From assembly GCA_902500995.1 (NCBI GenBank), contig CABVSR010000007.1:62001-126000 (forward strand): 64,000 nucleotides of DNA, written 5' to 3'. Position numbers and translations under genes: made by a program. Shown here in pieces: positions 37,018 to 45,528 of the stretch; the first letter of the stretch is position 1; each line of letters starts with the position of its first letter. The notes beneath the pieces were generated by a model, which was given only the letters and a program-made list of their open reading frames with translations, did not search any database and was not told where the DNA came from. The stretch comes from an uncultured Nitrospira sp. GTDB taxonomy: Bacteria > Nitrospirota > Nitrospiria > Nitrospirales > Nitrospiraceae.

Positions 37018-37482
37018 ATGGTGACGAAACGCAAGGTGCCGGCGAAACGATCTTCCGCCACAGGGCGCAAACCCCTGCGGTTCGAAGATCTGACGGTGAA
37101 GGACATCGTGAGTCCGCGCGTCCAGGCGGCTCGTCTTGACCTCGCAGGCGAACAGGTGGCGGCGTTGCTGGTGAAGGTGGGAGGCGCGATGCCGGTCGTG
37201 GACAAGTCGAAACAGCTGGTCGGCGTAGTGAGCGAGCACGATGTGCTGCTGGCCATAGATGAAGAACCTGCCTGGGGAACGCGGAGGGTACAGGATCTGA
37301 TGAGCGCCAACCCCTATTCGGTAAGGCCGGAGACCAGTTTGCCCACGCTGGTGCATGTGCTGACCGAAAGCGATCTCCTCTCGGTGCCTGTCGTGAATGG
37401 TGCGAACCGGCTGCTGGGCGTCGTCACCCGCCGGGATGTAATCCGGGCGGTATTGCGCCGCGCTGTGAAACGGCGATCCTGA
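37018..37482 (+). CDS. CBS-domain pair protein
   Basis: 154 residues. After a basic N-terminal tail (MVTKRKVPAKRSS), two CBS motifs are present (about 25-85 and 92-150), with LVGVVSEHDVLLAID and LLGVVTRRDVIRAVL. Probably an adenine-nucleotide sensor; no effector domain. The basic tail could bind nucleic acid or be flexible. It is downstream of the exported protein gene. Confidence 0.82.
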   Translation: MVTKRKVPAKRSSATGRKPLRFEDLTVKDIVSPRVQAARLDLAGEQVAALLVKVGGAMPVVDKSKQLVGVVSEHDVLLAIDEEPAWGTRRVQDLMSANPYSVRPETSLPTLVHVLTESDLLSVPVVNGANRLLGVVTRRDVIRAVLRRAVKRRS

Positions 37483-37566
37483 GCGGATATCGGCGAGACG
37501 TGTGTGCCGAAACAGATGTTCCCTGAAACGGATGCGCCTGATGCTAGGGAACAGGATGCCAGGCGG

Positions 37567-37986
37567 TCATGTCGGATTCCGCAGGTCGGGGTAAAGCGTC
37601 GCCAGATCCTCTCCCTGCCGCCAGTCGTACCGTGTGACATCGACGAGATGGCCTTCCTCCTCGCGATCGATCCACAATTCCCACCGGCCGTCTTGATCGG
37701 GATCGTACCAGTAAAACAGCGGGTGCGAGGCCACATCCGGCTCCTGTGAGGCAGGATCGTCGAAGGAGATGCCGAGAATGTGGCGAGCGGTGCGATAGTC
37801 GACCTGACCGTTCCCACGCAACGAGTAGTCTCGAAACAGGAACCCGACCGCCGAATCGAAGGTCTGCTCGATGAGCAATTCATCCGCCGGTTCATCGGGG
37901 AGGTGGGACTCAGCGCGAGCGGCAACCGGCCACAGCAGGCAGAACGACAAGCAGGCCGGCAGGCAATAGGTCCATCTGGTATTCAT
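37567..37986 (-). CDS. Exported protein with EF-hand-like acidic loop
   Basis: 139 residues. Signal peptide (LPACLSFCLLWPVAARAES) after the ATG at 37986, which has an excellent GGGAGGATGCC site. The mature protein has a segment DPDQDGRWELWIDREEEG that resembles an EF-hand/dockerin-like calcium loop (D-x-D-x-D-G). It has no other known domain. Probably periplasmic. The gene is isolated from its neighbours, convergent with the CBS gene. Confidence 0.7.
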   Translation of the reverse strand: MNTRWTYCLPACLSFCLLWPVAARAESHLPDEPADELLIEQTFDSAVGFLFRDYSLRGNGQVDYRTARHILGISFDDPASQEPDVASHPLFYWYDPDQDGRWELWIDREEEGHLVDVTRYDWRQGEDLATLYPDLRNPT

Positions 37987-38228
37987 GGCATCCTCCCTTC
38001 GCCTACATGGATCGGTGCCTATCTCATCGTTGCACGACAACGCTCAGGGTCACGCTGGAGAAGTACCTAGTTCCGACACCTCCGGACCCTAAGGCGCTCA
38101 CAGGGAGGAGAATGGTGCTGGGCACGTATGTCGTTGATGTGTCACGTCATTCAGCAGAAAGATGGAACGCGTCCGGGCGGAACTGTTGGAATGGGGTGCC
38201 CTTCTCTGTCTGGCGCCTCCGTCATCGA

Positions 38229-39662
38229 TCACCGGCGATGGGGGCGCTGGCGTGGCGGCGGGCAGGCCTTCGGCCGTTGCAGGTCGTCAGGGATCCGGGT
38301 GGCGTCATCCAGACAGGCTTGATCCAGTTGCGCTTGCACGAGTCCCACCGCGCCGCTCAAGTTGGCCCCGCGTAAATTCGCCTGCTGGAGATGGGCATGG
38401 TTGAGCTGAGCTCCCGTCAAATCCGCCGCGCTCAAGTTTGTGCCTCGCAGCGTGGCTTCCTGCAAATTGGCTTGGACCATGATGCTGCGACTCAGGTCGG
38501 CCTCGCTCAAATCGGCCGAAACGAGATTGGCCAGTTCGAGGTTTGCCTCCGCAAGCCGGGCTTGCTGCAAATGGGCCTTCGGCGCATAGACTTCGGTCAG
38601 GTCGGCTTTCTGCAGATCCGTCCGCGACAGGTGCGCGTCGATGAGGACCGCGTGATGCAACCGCGCGCCGTGCAGATTGGCTCCGGACAGATGGGCCTTG
38701 TACAAGACCGTCATCGTCAGGGTGGCGGAATCGAGGCGGGCCTTGGCCAGGTTGGCTCCTTCCAGGTTCGCATTTTCAAGATTGGCTCGTTGGAGGTTGG
38801 CCCCGGTCAGCCGCGCGTAACGAACATCCGCCCCGCGGAGACTGGCCTCGTGAAGATCTGCGCCGGCCAGTGAGGCGTCGTCGAGATAGGCGCCGTCCAA
38901 ATCGGCTTCGACCAGCGACGCGCCGTCGAGCGTAGCGCTGTCAAGGAGCGCGCCTTGGAGATTGGCCTGCCGCATCTCGGCTTGCCGGAGGTTGGTCCGG
39001 CGCAGGTCGGTTCCGGCCAGGTCGGCATCGGTCAGGTTGGCCTTCGAGAGGTTCGCGCCATAGAAATATCCGTCCAGGAGGCTGGCGCCGCGCAGGTCCG
39101 CGAGTTGTAAATTCGCATCCTCGAAATGGGCCCGTTCCAACAGCGCTTCCTTGAACAAAGCGCCTTGAAGATTGGCTCCGTAAAAGGCCGCCTCGTCTGC
39201 GGAGACTCGATTGAGACGGGCCTTCGCGAGCAGCGCTTTGCGCAGGTCGGCGCCTTCCAGATTGGCGTCGTCGAGAATGGCGAGGGAAAGGTCTGCGCCG
39301 GTGAGGTGCGCTTGGACCAGGTTCGCGCTCCGCAGGTTCGATCCGTTCAACAAGGCGCCTTCCAGATTGACCCGTTCGAGGTTGGCCCCTGCCAGACGCA
39401 GGTGCCGCAGGTCCGTCCGGCAGAGATTGGCCCGTCGGCCATCGGAAGCGTCTCGATCCTCCAGCCAGCGGGCATGGGCCAGCAGTACCTTGTCCAAGAG
39501 TTTTGCCGCGGGGCGCGTGCGCTGATAGTGGCTTTCACAGCTGCCGGCGGATGTGGATGCAGGCGCGGGTTTCGCCGCGGCATACGCACCGGCGGGCGTG
39601 GAGAGCAGCGCGGTGGTCATCCAGCCGGCAACGACCAGGGCGGACAGGGGATGTCGATTCAT
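38229..39662 (-). CDS. Exported pentapeptide-repeat protein
   Basis: 477 residues with a signal peptide ([20 protein letters not shown]). From about residue 85 to 455 it is an almost unbroken run of A(D/N)LxX pentapeptides ([20 protein letters not shown] and similar), which fold as a right-handed quadrilateral beta-helix. A short Cys-containing segment ([16 protein letters not shown]) precedes it, and a Cys/Pro-rich tail ends it. Cytosolic pentapeptide proteins such as gyrase inhibitors are shorter; this long form with a signal peptide should act in the periplasm or at the cell surface. ATG at 39662 follows GAAGGAGGCCCC. Role unknown. Confidence 0.85.
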   Translation of the reverse strand: MNRHPLSALVVAGWMTTALLSTPAGAYAAAKPAPASTSAGSCESHYQRTRPAAKLLDKVLLAHARWLEDRDASDGRRANLCRTDLRHLRLAGANLERVNLEGALLNGSNLRSANLVQAHLTGADLSLAILDDANLEGADLRKALLAKARLNRVSADEAAFYGANLQGALFKEALLERAHFEDANLQLADLRGASLLDGYFYGANLSKANLTDADLAGTDLRRTNLRQAEMRQANLQGALLDSATLDGASLVEADLDGAYLDDASLAGADLHEASLRGADVRYARLTGANLQRANLENANLEGANLAKARLDSATLTMTVLYKAHLSGANLHGARLHHAVLIDAHLSRTDLQKADLTEVYAPKAHLQQARLAEANLELANLVSADLSEADLSRSIMVQANLQEATLRGTNLSAADLTGAQLNHAHLQQANLRGANLSGAVGLVQAQLDQACLDDATRIPDDLQRPKACPPPRQRPHRR

Positions 39663-39728
39663 CAAGGGGCCTCCTTCACAGGTATGGGTGCCGTTCCTGG
39701 CTGGAGCGGCAGGTCCGTTCGCATAGGC

Positions 39729-41063
39729 TCATGTGTTGCGGTCTACTTGTTGCGCCAATTGTTCGAGCGCCTCGGCAATCCGAACGTCATAGGGCGCAGC
39801 CCGGTCCAACCGACGGAGCGCATCCGGAAGTTCCGCCAACGCCGCTTGTGCGTAGTCGCGAATCTCCTGGATCGAGGGGCTCGAGGCGGATCGATGACCT
39901 CTCTGCATGACCTGCCGCAAGAGAGGCCGGCCCGGCAGCGTTTCGTTCGCGACCGTGATGGTGTCTCCACCCAGGCGTCCATCCGGCCCCAGCCGGCGAT
40001 AGACCTGCTTGCTCCCGGGCCACGTCGCTTTGCCTTCTGAGCGCTTGCGGCAAGGTCTCCCGGCATAATCCTGGAGTTTGTAGGCGCAGTCCAGATAGGG
40101 TGCATCGGCTGAGGTGGTCATGGCGGTGCCGACTGCGAACCGGTCGATCGGCGCCTCACTTCCTACCAGTGCCTCCACCCGGTCCTCATCGAGGTTCCCG
40201 CTGGCAAGGATGGTGGTCTCCGCAAGCCCTCCACGATCGAGGATCTGCCGCACCTTCCGTGCATGGTCAGCCAGGTCCCCGCTGTCCAGACGTACCCCAT
40301 GGACAGCAATGCCTTGGCTCTTCAGCCGGGGGGCCAGGGCGACCACCTTTTCCGCCGCAGCTTCCGTATCATAGGTGTCGATGAGGAGAACGACATTGCG
40401 CGGGTGCGCTTGGGCAATATGCAGGAAAGCCTCGGTTTCGTCGAGATGGGCCTGCACAAAGGAATGGGCCATGGTGCCGTAAGTCGGAATGGCGAACCGT
40501 GCTCCGGCCAGGACGTTCGACGTGCCTGCGAATCCGGCCAGGTAACTGGCGCGGGCGGCCAACAATCCGGCTTCCCCTCCGTGGGAGCGGCGCAGGCCGA
40601 AATCGATGAGTGGTTTCCCGTCTGCCGCCAGGACCGAGCGGCAGGCTTTCGAGGCGACCATGGTTTGGAAATTCAGGAGATTCATCACCCTGGTTTCGAC
40701 GACTTGCGCTTGCGGGAGGGGCGCGGTGATGCGGAGGATCGGTTCGTGCGGGAAAAACAGCGTGCCTTCCGGCATGGCGTGGACGTCGCCGGTGAAGCGC
40801 ATGGCGCGGAACGCGTTCAGTGTTGCCGGAGTAAAGGTCCCCGTGTTCGCGAGCCAGTCGATATCGCCCTCCGAGAAATGAAACGTCTCGAGATAGGAGA
40901 GGACCTGGTCCAATCCGGCCGCCATGAAGAAATTCCGGCGGGCGGGCAACTTGCGGACGAAAAATTCGAAGACCGCGTCGCCCGTCATGTCCCGGGCGAG
41001 GTAGGCCTGGGCCATCGTCAATTCGTATAGGTCGGTGAGCAGTGCTTCGGACAGAGCGTTCAT
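39729..41063 (-). CDS. pncB: Nicotinate phosphoribosyltransferase
   Basis: Converts nicotinate and PRPP (with ATP) to nicotinate mononucleotide in the NAD salvage pathway, in the cytosol. 444 residues, normal for the class. The N-terminal LLTDLYELTMAQAYL is a hallmark. IDFGLRRSHGGEAG (about 150-165) holds the active-site region, and GTMAHSFVQAH contains the catalytic histidine. VRLDSGDL and IDRFAVGTAM bind the phosphoribosyl group. The start overlaps the pncA stop by four bases, coupling the two consecutive salvage steps. Confidence 0.95.
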   Translation of the reverse strand: MNALSEALLTDLYELTMAQAYLARDMTGDAVFEFFVRKLPARRNFFMAAGLDQVLSYLETFHFSEGDIDWLANTGTFTPATLNAFRAMRFTGDVHAMPEGTLFFPHEPILRITAPLPQAQVVETRVMNLLNFQTMVASKACRSVLAADGKPLIDFGLRRSHGGEAGLLAARASYLAGFAGTSNVLAGARFAIPTYGTMAHSFVQAHLDETEAFLHIAQAHPRNVVLLIDTYDTEAAAEKVVALAPRLKSQGIAVHGVRLDSGDLADHARKVRQILDRGGLAETTILASGNLDEDRVEALVGSEAPIDRFAVGTAMTTSADAPYLDCAYKLQDYAGRPCRKRSEGKATWPGSKQVYRRLGPDGRLGGDTITVANETLPGRPLLRQVMQRGHRSASSPSIQEIRDYAQAALAELPDALRRLDRAAPYDVRIAEALEQLAQQVDRNT

Positions 41064-41641
41064 GCGAGCCCTTGCTCATAACAGAGCGGGATTGCTCCGG
41101 CTGACACCATCGATTCCACGGCCCGCCTCCCATCTTCAGGGCGGACGTTTACCGCCCGCACTGCATCGACCAGCAGATACACCGCATAGCCGAGCCGGAG
41201 AGCCTCCTCCACCGTTTGGAGTACACAATAGTCGGTTGCGAGGCCTCCGACGAACAGTCTCGTGATACCGGCGGTCTGAAGATCGGCATGCAAAGAAGTG
41301 CCCTGGAACCCGGAGTACGCGTCGCTCGCCGGATCGGTACCTTTGGACATGACGATGGCCGAGGAGGGCAGATGGAGCGACGACGGGAATTCCGCGCCTC
41401 GAGACCCTGCGATGCAGTGCGCGGGCCAAGGTCCTCCCTGGGCATGGAAGGAACAGTGATTGGGCGGATGCCAATCGCGCGTGGCGAAGATGGGGGCAGA
41501 CGCGTCGACAAACAGGTCCAGATATCGTTGCAGAGCCGCAATGACGGCCTCTCCTTGCGTCACCGCGAGGGTTCCGCCGGGCAGAAAATCGTTTTGAACG
41601 TCTACGACGATCAGTGCATCGCCGGGTCGGAGGCCATTCAT
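41060..41641 (-). CDS. pncA: Nicotinamidase
   Basis: Hydrolyses nicotinamide to nicotinate, feeding the next gene's phosphoribosyltransferase. 193 residues. The catalytic triad is visible: Asp14 (VVDVQNDF), Lys100 (VMSKGTDP) and Cys139 (ATDYCV). The metal-binding histidines/aspartate lie in RDWHPPNH and the following GGPWPAHC. Cytosolic. The four-base overlap with pncB indicates a tight operon. The same enzyme class activates pyrazinamide in mycobacteria; that has no bearing here. Confidence 0.95.
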   Translation of the reverse strand: MNGLRPGDALIVVDVQNDFLPGGTLAVTQGEAVIAALQRYLDLFVDASAPIFATRDWHPPNHCSFHAQGGPWPAHCIAGSRGAEFPSSLHLPSSAIVMSKGTDPASDAYSGFQGTSLHADLQTAGITRLFVGGLATDYCVLQTVEEALRLGYAVYLLVDAVRAVNVRPEDGRRAVESMVSAGAIPLCYEQGLA

Positions 41642-41674
41642 GAAGGCCTTGGCGGAATCAGCCGCATCTACCGT

Positions 41675-42058
41675 TTAATGCCCTTGCTGAACGAGCTGGC
41701 GGATATAGGCCAGCGCGTCCTGCCGCTCCGTTTCGGTCAATTGCTCCTGCCACTCATGCATCGGGCTGAAGACAACCCCGTGCTCGATCGTTCGGAGCAG
41801 TTCTTCGTCTGATTTGAGAAAGGACTTAAATCGATGAAAATTGGCAGGGGGGACCGTCAGGGCGGCGGCGTCAGGTCCGTCACCCCGGCCGCCTGCCCCG
41901 TGGCACGCCAGACAATGCCGCTCATAGACGGCTTTACCCTTGACGGCATCCGGCGGGAATTCCTGGGCGCCCGCAGAGTCGCCGGTTGCCACCGGCGTGA
42001 GGAGCAGCGTGGCGGCGAAAAACAGAGGGCGAGAGCCTGAGAGCCGAAATGTTCGCAT
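41675..42058 (-). CDS. Small exported c-type cytochrome
   Basis: 127 residues. Signal peptide (LFFAATLLLTPVATGDSAGA) after the ATG at 42058. One heme motif CLACH (C49, C52, H53) and a class I-type fold with a methionine in SPMHEW as the probable distal ligand. The C-terminal helix RQDALAYIRQLV is typical. Periplasmic electron carrier. A site (GAGGAGACTCGG) lies upstream. It sits between the zinc-ribbon gene and pncA on the same strand; partner unknown. Confidence 0.88.
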   Translation of the reverse strand: MRTFRLSGSRPLFFAATLLLTPVATGDSAGAQEFPPDAVKGKAVYERHCLACHGAGGRGDGPDAAALTVPPANFHRFKSFLKSDEELLRTIEHGVVFSPMHEWQEQLTETERQDALAYIRQLVQQGH

Positions 42059-42075
42059 GATTGGCCGAGTCTCCT

Positions 42076-42240
42076 CTAGCTTTTCTTGGTCGTGTGCGCG
42101 ATGAACGTGGAGAAATGCTGCTGCAATTTCGTGCTGCCGCAGGCCGGACATTGTACCTCGCCTTTTTCATGTTGTTTCAACGTCACGACGATCAGGGATT
42201 CTTTTCCGCAATCCAGACAGGTGTAATCATACATCGGCAT
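42076..42240 (-). CDS. FmdB-type small zinc-ribbon protein
   Basis: 54 residues, short enough to be missed by length-filtered gene finding. It starts MPMYDYTCLDCGKE and has two CxxC pairs (C8/C11 and C31/C34 in CPACGS), the arrangement of FmdB-like (putative regulatory) zinc ribbons. The ATG at 42240 follows GAGGTGTCC. It is 17 bp from the cytochrome gene and 34 bp from the Lon-type protease gene on the same strand. Role unknown; the family includes putative regulators of formamidase operons and small proteins of unknown function. Confidence 0.75.
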   Translation of the reverse strand: MPMYDYTCLDCGKESLIVVTLKQHEKGEVQCPACGSTKLQQHFSTFIAHTTKKS

Positions 42241-42274
42241 GGACACCTCGCTTGGAACGAGACATCTGTTCCGG

Positions 42275-44686
42275 CTAATCCTCGACCCTGTTCTCTGCTT
42301 CCGCCTCGCCCCAGGTCGCGACGATTTGCGCCATCTCTTTCATGCGGGCGGCGGTTCGGCCATAAATGCTTTCCGGCGGGAAGGTTCCTTCCGCGCCGCG
42401 TTCGCCTGCGGGAACTCCGATGAGGAGCTCCAGCGCCTCGTCGGCCGTATCGACACCGTAGACGGCAAAGCGGCCTTCTTCCACGGCCGTGACCACGTCC
42501 CGATTCAGGGCCAGGTGTTTGATGTTCCGCGCGGGAATGAGGACCGCTTGCTTGCCTGTGAGGCCTCGCCGCTTGCACGACTCGAAAAAGCCTTCGATTT
42601 TTTCGTTGACGCCGCCGATGGGTTGAATCTCTCCGAGCTGGTTCACCGAGCCGGTCACGGCCAGAGATTGCCTGACAGGCAGGTCGGCCAGGCTGGAGAG
42701 CACGGCCGCCAGCTCGGCCACGGCGGCGCTGTCGCCTTCGACTTCGGAGTACGTTTGCTCGAAGGTCAAGGTCGCATTCAGGGCGAAGGGCTGCATGCCG
42801 GCGAACTTTCCCGCCAAGAATCCGGCCAATGTCATCACTCCTTTGCTGTGAATTTCTCCGGCCAGATCGACCTCGCGTTGAATGTCGATCACACCCTTCG
42901 TGCCGACATAGGTCCGAGCGGTAATTCTGATTGGACGGCCGAAGCAGTAGCCGCCCAGCTCGTAGACGGACAATCCATTGACTTGGCCGATCACGTCGCC
43001 CTGGAGATCCACCATCAATGTGCCCTCGGCGATTTCGCCCTGGAGCCACTGCTCGGGCAGATCGGCGCGGCGCCGTTGATGCGCCAGCGCCGACTCGACG
43101 TCCGCGGCGGCCACCACGACATGCCCGCTCTTTTGGGCCCAATATCCGGCTTCGCGAATCAAGTCGCTGACCAGGCTGAATCGCAGCGACAGCCGGTCGT
43201 GCCGGTCGGCAAACCGGAACCCCTGACGGATGACTGCCGCCACCGCGTCCGCGCCGAAGTGCGGCAACCCTTCCTCGCGGCAGAGTCTGGACACGAATCG
43301 CGCATATTGCCGTTCCTGCCGCGCATCGTGCGGGACTTCCACGTCGAAGTCGGCCTTCACCTTGAAGAGTTTGGAAAAGTCTTCCTCGTAGGCCTGCAGC
43401 AGATGATAGATGCCGGCGGTGCCGACCAGGATGACCTTGACTGAGACAGGAATCGGCTCCGGGCGCAGGCCGGCCGTGGCGAATCCATAAAACTCCGACG
43501 GGTCCTCGATGGTCACCGCCCCGGTCTTGATGACGCGCTTCAAGGCCTCCCAGGAGAAAGGTTGGCGCAGCAGATCGAGCGCCTGCAGGATGAGATACCC
43601 GCCGTTGGCCTGCAACATGGCACCTGGCCGGATCTCGGTGAAGTCGGTATACATCACGCCGAGATGGGCACGCCGTTCGATCTTCCCGATCAGGTTGCTG
43701 TAGGTCGGATGCGATTCGTCTATGACGGGAGCGCCGGCGGCTGGATCCCTGGCCACGATCAGGTTCACGGCAAATCGTGTCATGTCGGGACGGCGTGATG
43801 GCTCCAGGCCCGGAATCGAGAGGACCGGTCCGGTATGCGGCAGGAAGTCCCGATACTGATGCACGATGTCGTCATGGACCCGCTGCAAATAAGTGAGGAC
43901 CGGTTGCGAGGATTGGTAGGCTTGCTGCAGCGCGTCGTAGGCGCCTTTCATCACGTTGGCGACGATCTGGTGGTCCAAGAGATGCAACGCCTGTTCGGCG
44001 TCCCGTTCCAGGCCATGCAGGCGGACATGAAATTCGCGGATGTCGCTCTCCAGCGATTGCCGCCGCCCGGACAATTCTTCCCGGGCCGACTCAGCGAGCT
44101 CCTCCATTTCCTTCTCAGTCATCGGGTGGTCGTCTTTGAGGGGAACCAGCGCGAACCCGCCCGCGGTCTCTTCGAACACGAAGCCGCGCTGCCGGCAGAG
44201 GATGGTGAGATCGTGAAAGAGGCCTTTCTTTTTCCCTTCCGTCTCTTCGATGATTTTCGCCTTGGCATCGAGGTATTTCTTCCCTTCGAAGGCCGCGGGA
44301 ATGTCACGGCGAAGCCCTTCGAGGAAGGTGCTCATGTCGCGTTTGAAGGCTGCGCCTTGCCCCGCCGGAAACGAGAGGCAGGCCGGTCGGGATGGGTCCT
44401 GGAAATTATGGACGAAACACCAGTCCGGCGGGGTCGGCGCCGTCTGAGCCAGCCGCTGGACCATCTGCCGGACCAGCGTGCCTTTGCCGGTGCCTACCGG
44501 ACCTGAGACGAAGATGTTGAAGCCGGGGCTCTTCATCTGCAGGCCGAATTCCAACGCCTCGACCGCCCGTTCCTGCCCGATCGTCTCCTCAAGCGCCTCC
44601 ACCTGGCTCGTATCGTCGAATCCCAAGCGGGTGGGATCGACAGATGGAGCCAGGAGAGAAGCCGGTAATCTATGCCTGTCCAGCAT
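42275..44686 (-). CDS. Lon-type AAA+ protease (LonB/LonH-like)
   Basis: 803 residues. AAA+ ATPase with Walker A SGPVGTGKGT (61-70), interrupted by a long helical, coiled-coil-rich insertion (about 130-300). The C-terminal S16 protease domain has the catalytic Ser653 in EVEGDSAAVAEL and Lys696 in GGVNEKIEGFF, with the 43-residue Ser-Lys spacing seen in Lon. It lacks the N-terminal substrate domain of housekeeping Lon, and resembles the YcbZ/LonH group. ATP-driven degradation of damaged or regulatory proteins is inferred. The start has TAGGACCGACACG upstream. It lies 10 bp after the HPF-like gene, so it is in the same operon. Confidence 0.93.
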   Translation of the reverse strand: MLDRHRLPASLLAPSVDPTRLGFDDTSQVEALEETIGQERAVEALEFGLQMKSPGFNIFVSGPVGTGKGTLVRQMVQRLAQTAPTPPDWCFVHNFQDPSRPACLSFPAGQGAAFKRDMSTFLEGLRRDIPAAFEGKKYLDAKAKIIEETEGKKKGLFHDLTILCRQRGFVFEETAGGFALVPLKDDHPMTEKEMEELAESAREELSGRRQSLESDIREFHVRLHGLERDAEQALHLLDHQIVANVMKGAYDALQQAYQSSQPVLTYLQRVHDDIVHQYRDFLPHTGPVLSIPGLEPSRRPDMTRFAVNLIVARDPAAGAPVIDESHPTYSNLIGKIERRAHLGVMYTDFTEIRPGAMLQANGGYLILQALDLLRQPFSWEALKRVIKTGAVTIEDPSEFYGFATAGLRPEPIPVSVKVILVGTAGIYHLLQAYEEDFSKLFKVKADFDVEVPHDARQERQYARFVSRLCREEGLPHFGADAVAAVIRQGFRFADRHDRLSLRFSLVSDLIREAGYWAQKSGHVVVAAADVESALAHQRRRADLPEQWLQGEIAEGTLMVDLQGDVIGQVNGLSVYELGGYCFGRPIRITARTYVGTKGVIDIQREVDLAGEIHSKGVMTLAGFLAGKFAGMQPFALNATLTFEQTYSEVEGDSAAVAELAAVLSSLADLPVRQSLAVTGSVNQLGEIQPIGGVNEKIEGFFESCKRRGLTGKQAVLIPARNIKHLALNRDVVTAVEEGRFAVYGVDTADEALELLIGVPAGERGAEGTFPPESIYGRTAARMKEMAQIVATWGEAEAENRVED

Positions 44687-44696
44687 CGTGTCGGTC

Positions 44697-45242
44697 CTAC
44701 AATTTGAGCAGATGCGATCGCTGAACGATGGTGGCGTGCAGGCCCTTCTCGCCGGGCTCGCTTTCGAATAAGACTTCCACCCCGTCTTCCATCTCGGTGA
44801 ACGACATGCCTTTCAGGGCATTTTTGTGGAAATAGACCTCTCCGCCGCCATCCATCAAAATGAATCCGTATCCCTGTTCTGGAAACACCTTGCTCACGAC
44901 CCCGCGGAGCTGCGGCAAGGGCTCCGCGCGGATTACCTTATCCGCGCGTTTCTCACGAAATTTCCGCAATTCGATCGCCACGGCATCGAAGGCGGCCCGG
45001 ATCGCTTCTTCGAACGTCTTATCTTCTTTGCGGGAGGTAATCGTCTGCCTGGCCGGCACCGTGACCAGCACGAGCGCCTCCGCGACATTGTCCAATTTCT
45101 TATGATGGCGGTTTTTGGTGAGCGTCACGCGGCCGTGAATGATGTCGTCATGGCCACGCTGCAACGCGGCCATACGTTCTTCGATTTCCGTCTTCCAACG
45201 CGGGGTCATTTCGATATTGCGGCTTTCGACTTCCAGATTCAT
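44697..45242 (-). CDS. Ribosome-hibernation factor (HPF/RaiA) fused to a cold-shock domain
   Basis: 181 residues. The N-terminal part (1-105) is a HPF/RaiA-type domain (LEVESRNIEMTPRWKTEIEE and the basic VPARQTITSRKEDKTF loop) that binds the ribosome decoding centre in stationary phase. The C-terminal part (about 112-180) is a cold-shock domain, with RNA-binding motifs GYGFI (124-128) and VYFHK (136-140). This fusion should hold ribosomes inactive and bind RNA, but the combined function is inferred. The ATG at 45242 has GAGGAGGACGC. It heads the operon with the Lon-type protease. Confidence 0.9.
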   Translation of the reverse strand: MNLEVESRNIEMTPRWKTEIEERMAALQRGHDDIIHGRVTLTKNRHHKKLDNVAEALVLVTVPARQTITSRKEDKTFEEAIRAAFDAVAIELRKFREKRADKVIRAEPLPQLRGVVSKVFPEQGYGFILMDGGGEVYFHKNALKGMSFTEMEDGVEVLFESEPGEKGLHATIVQRSHLLKL

Positions 45243-45528
45243 GCGTCCTCCTCTCGTCTCAAATGGAACCGTCATTCTCCGTTTCCTGTCTCAGCAAGGC
45301 ACATGCCCCTCCGGATGGTGTTGCACGGCAGCCGGCCCCGGGATGAATCGCCTGAAAGTGAGGCATTTGCGCATGAGGAGTCGAACAAGTCGAGTGTGGT
45401 CTCCGGGTCACTGGCGCATAATTCCTCAGTGGACTGAGCCGAGCTGAAGCCCAATGCGCCAGTTCCCTGCGGATCAGGCTCGGCATGCGCGGCTCTTTTC
45501 GGGAACATGTTTTGCGTGGGGGTGTCGT

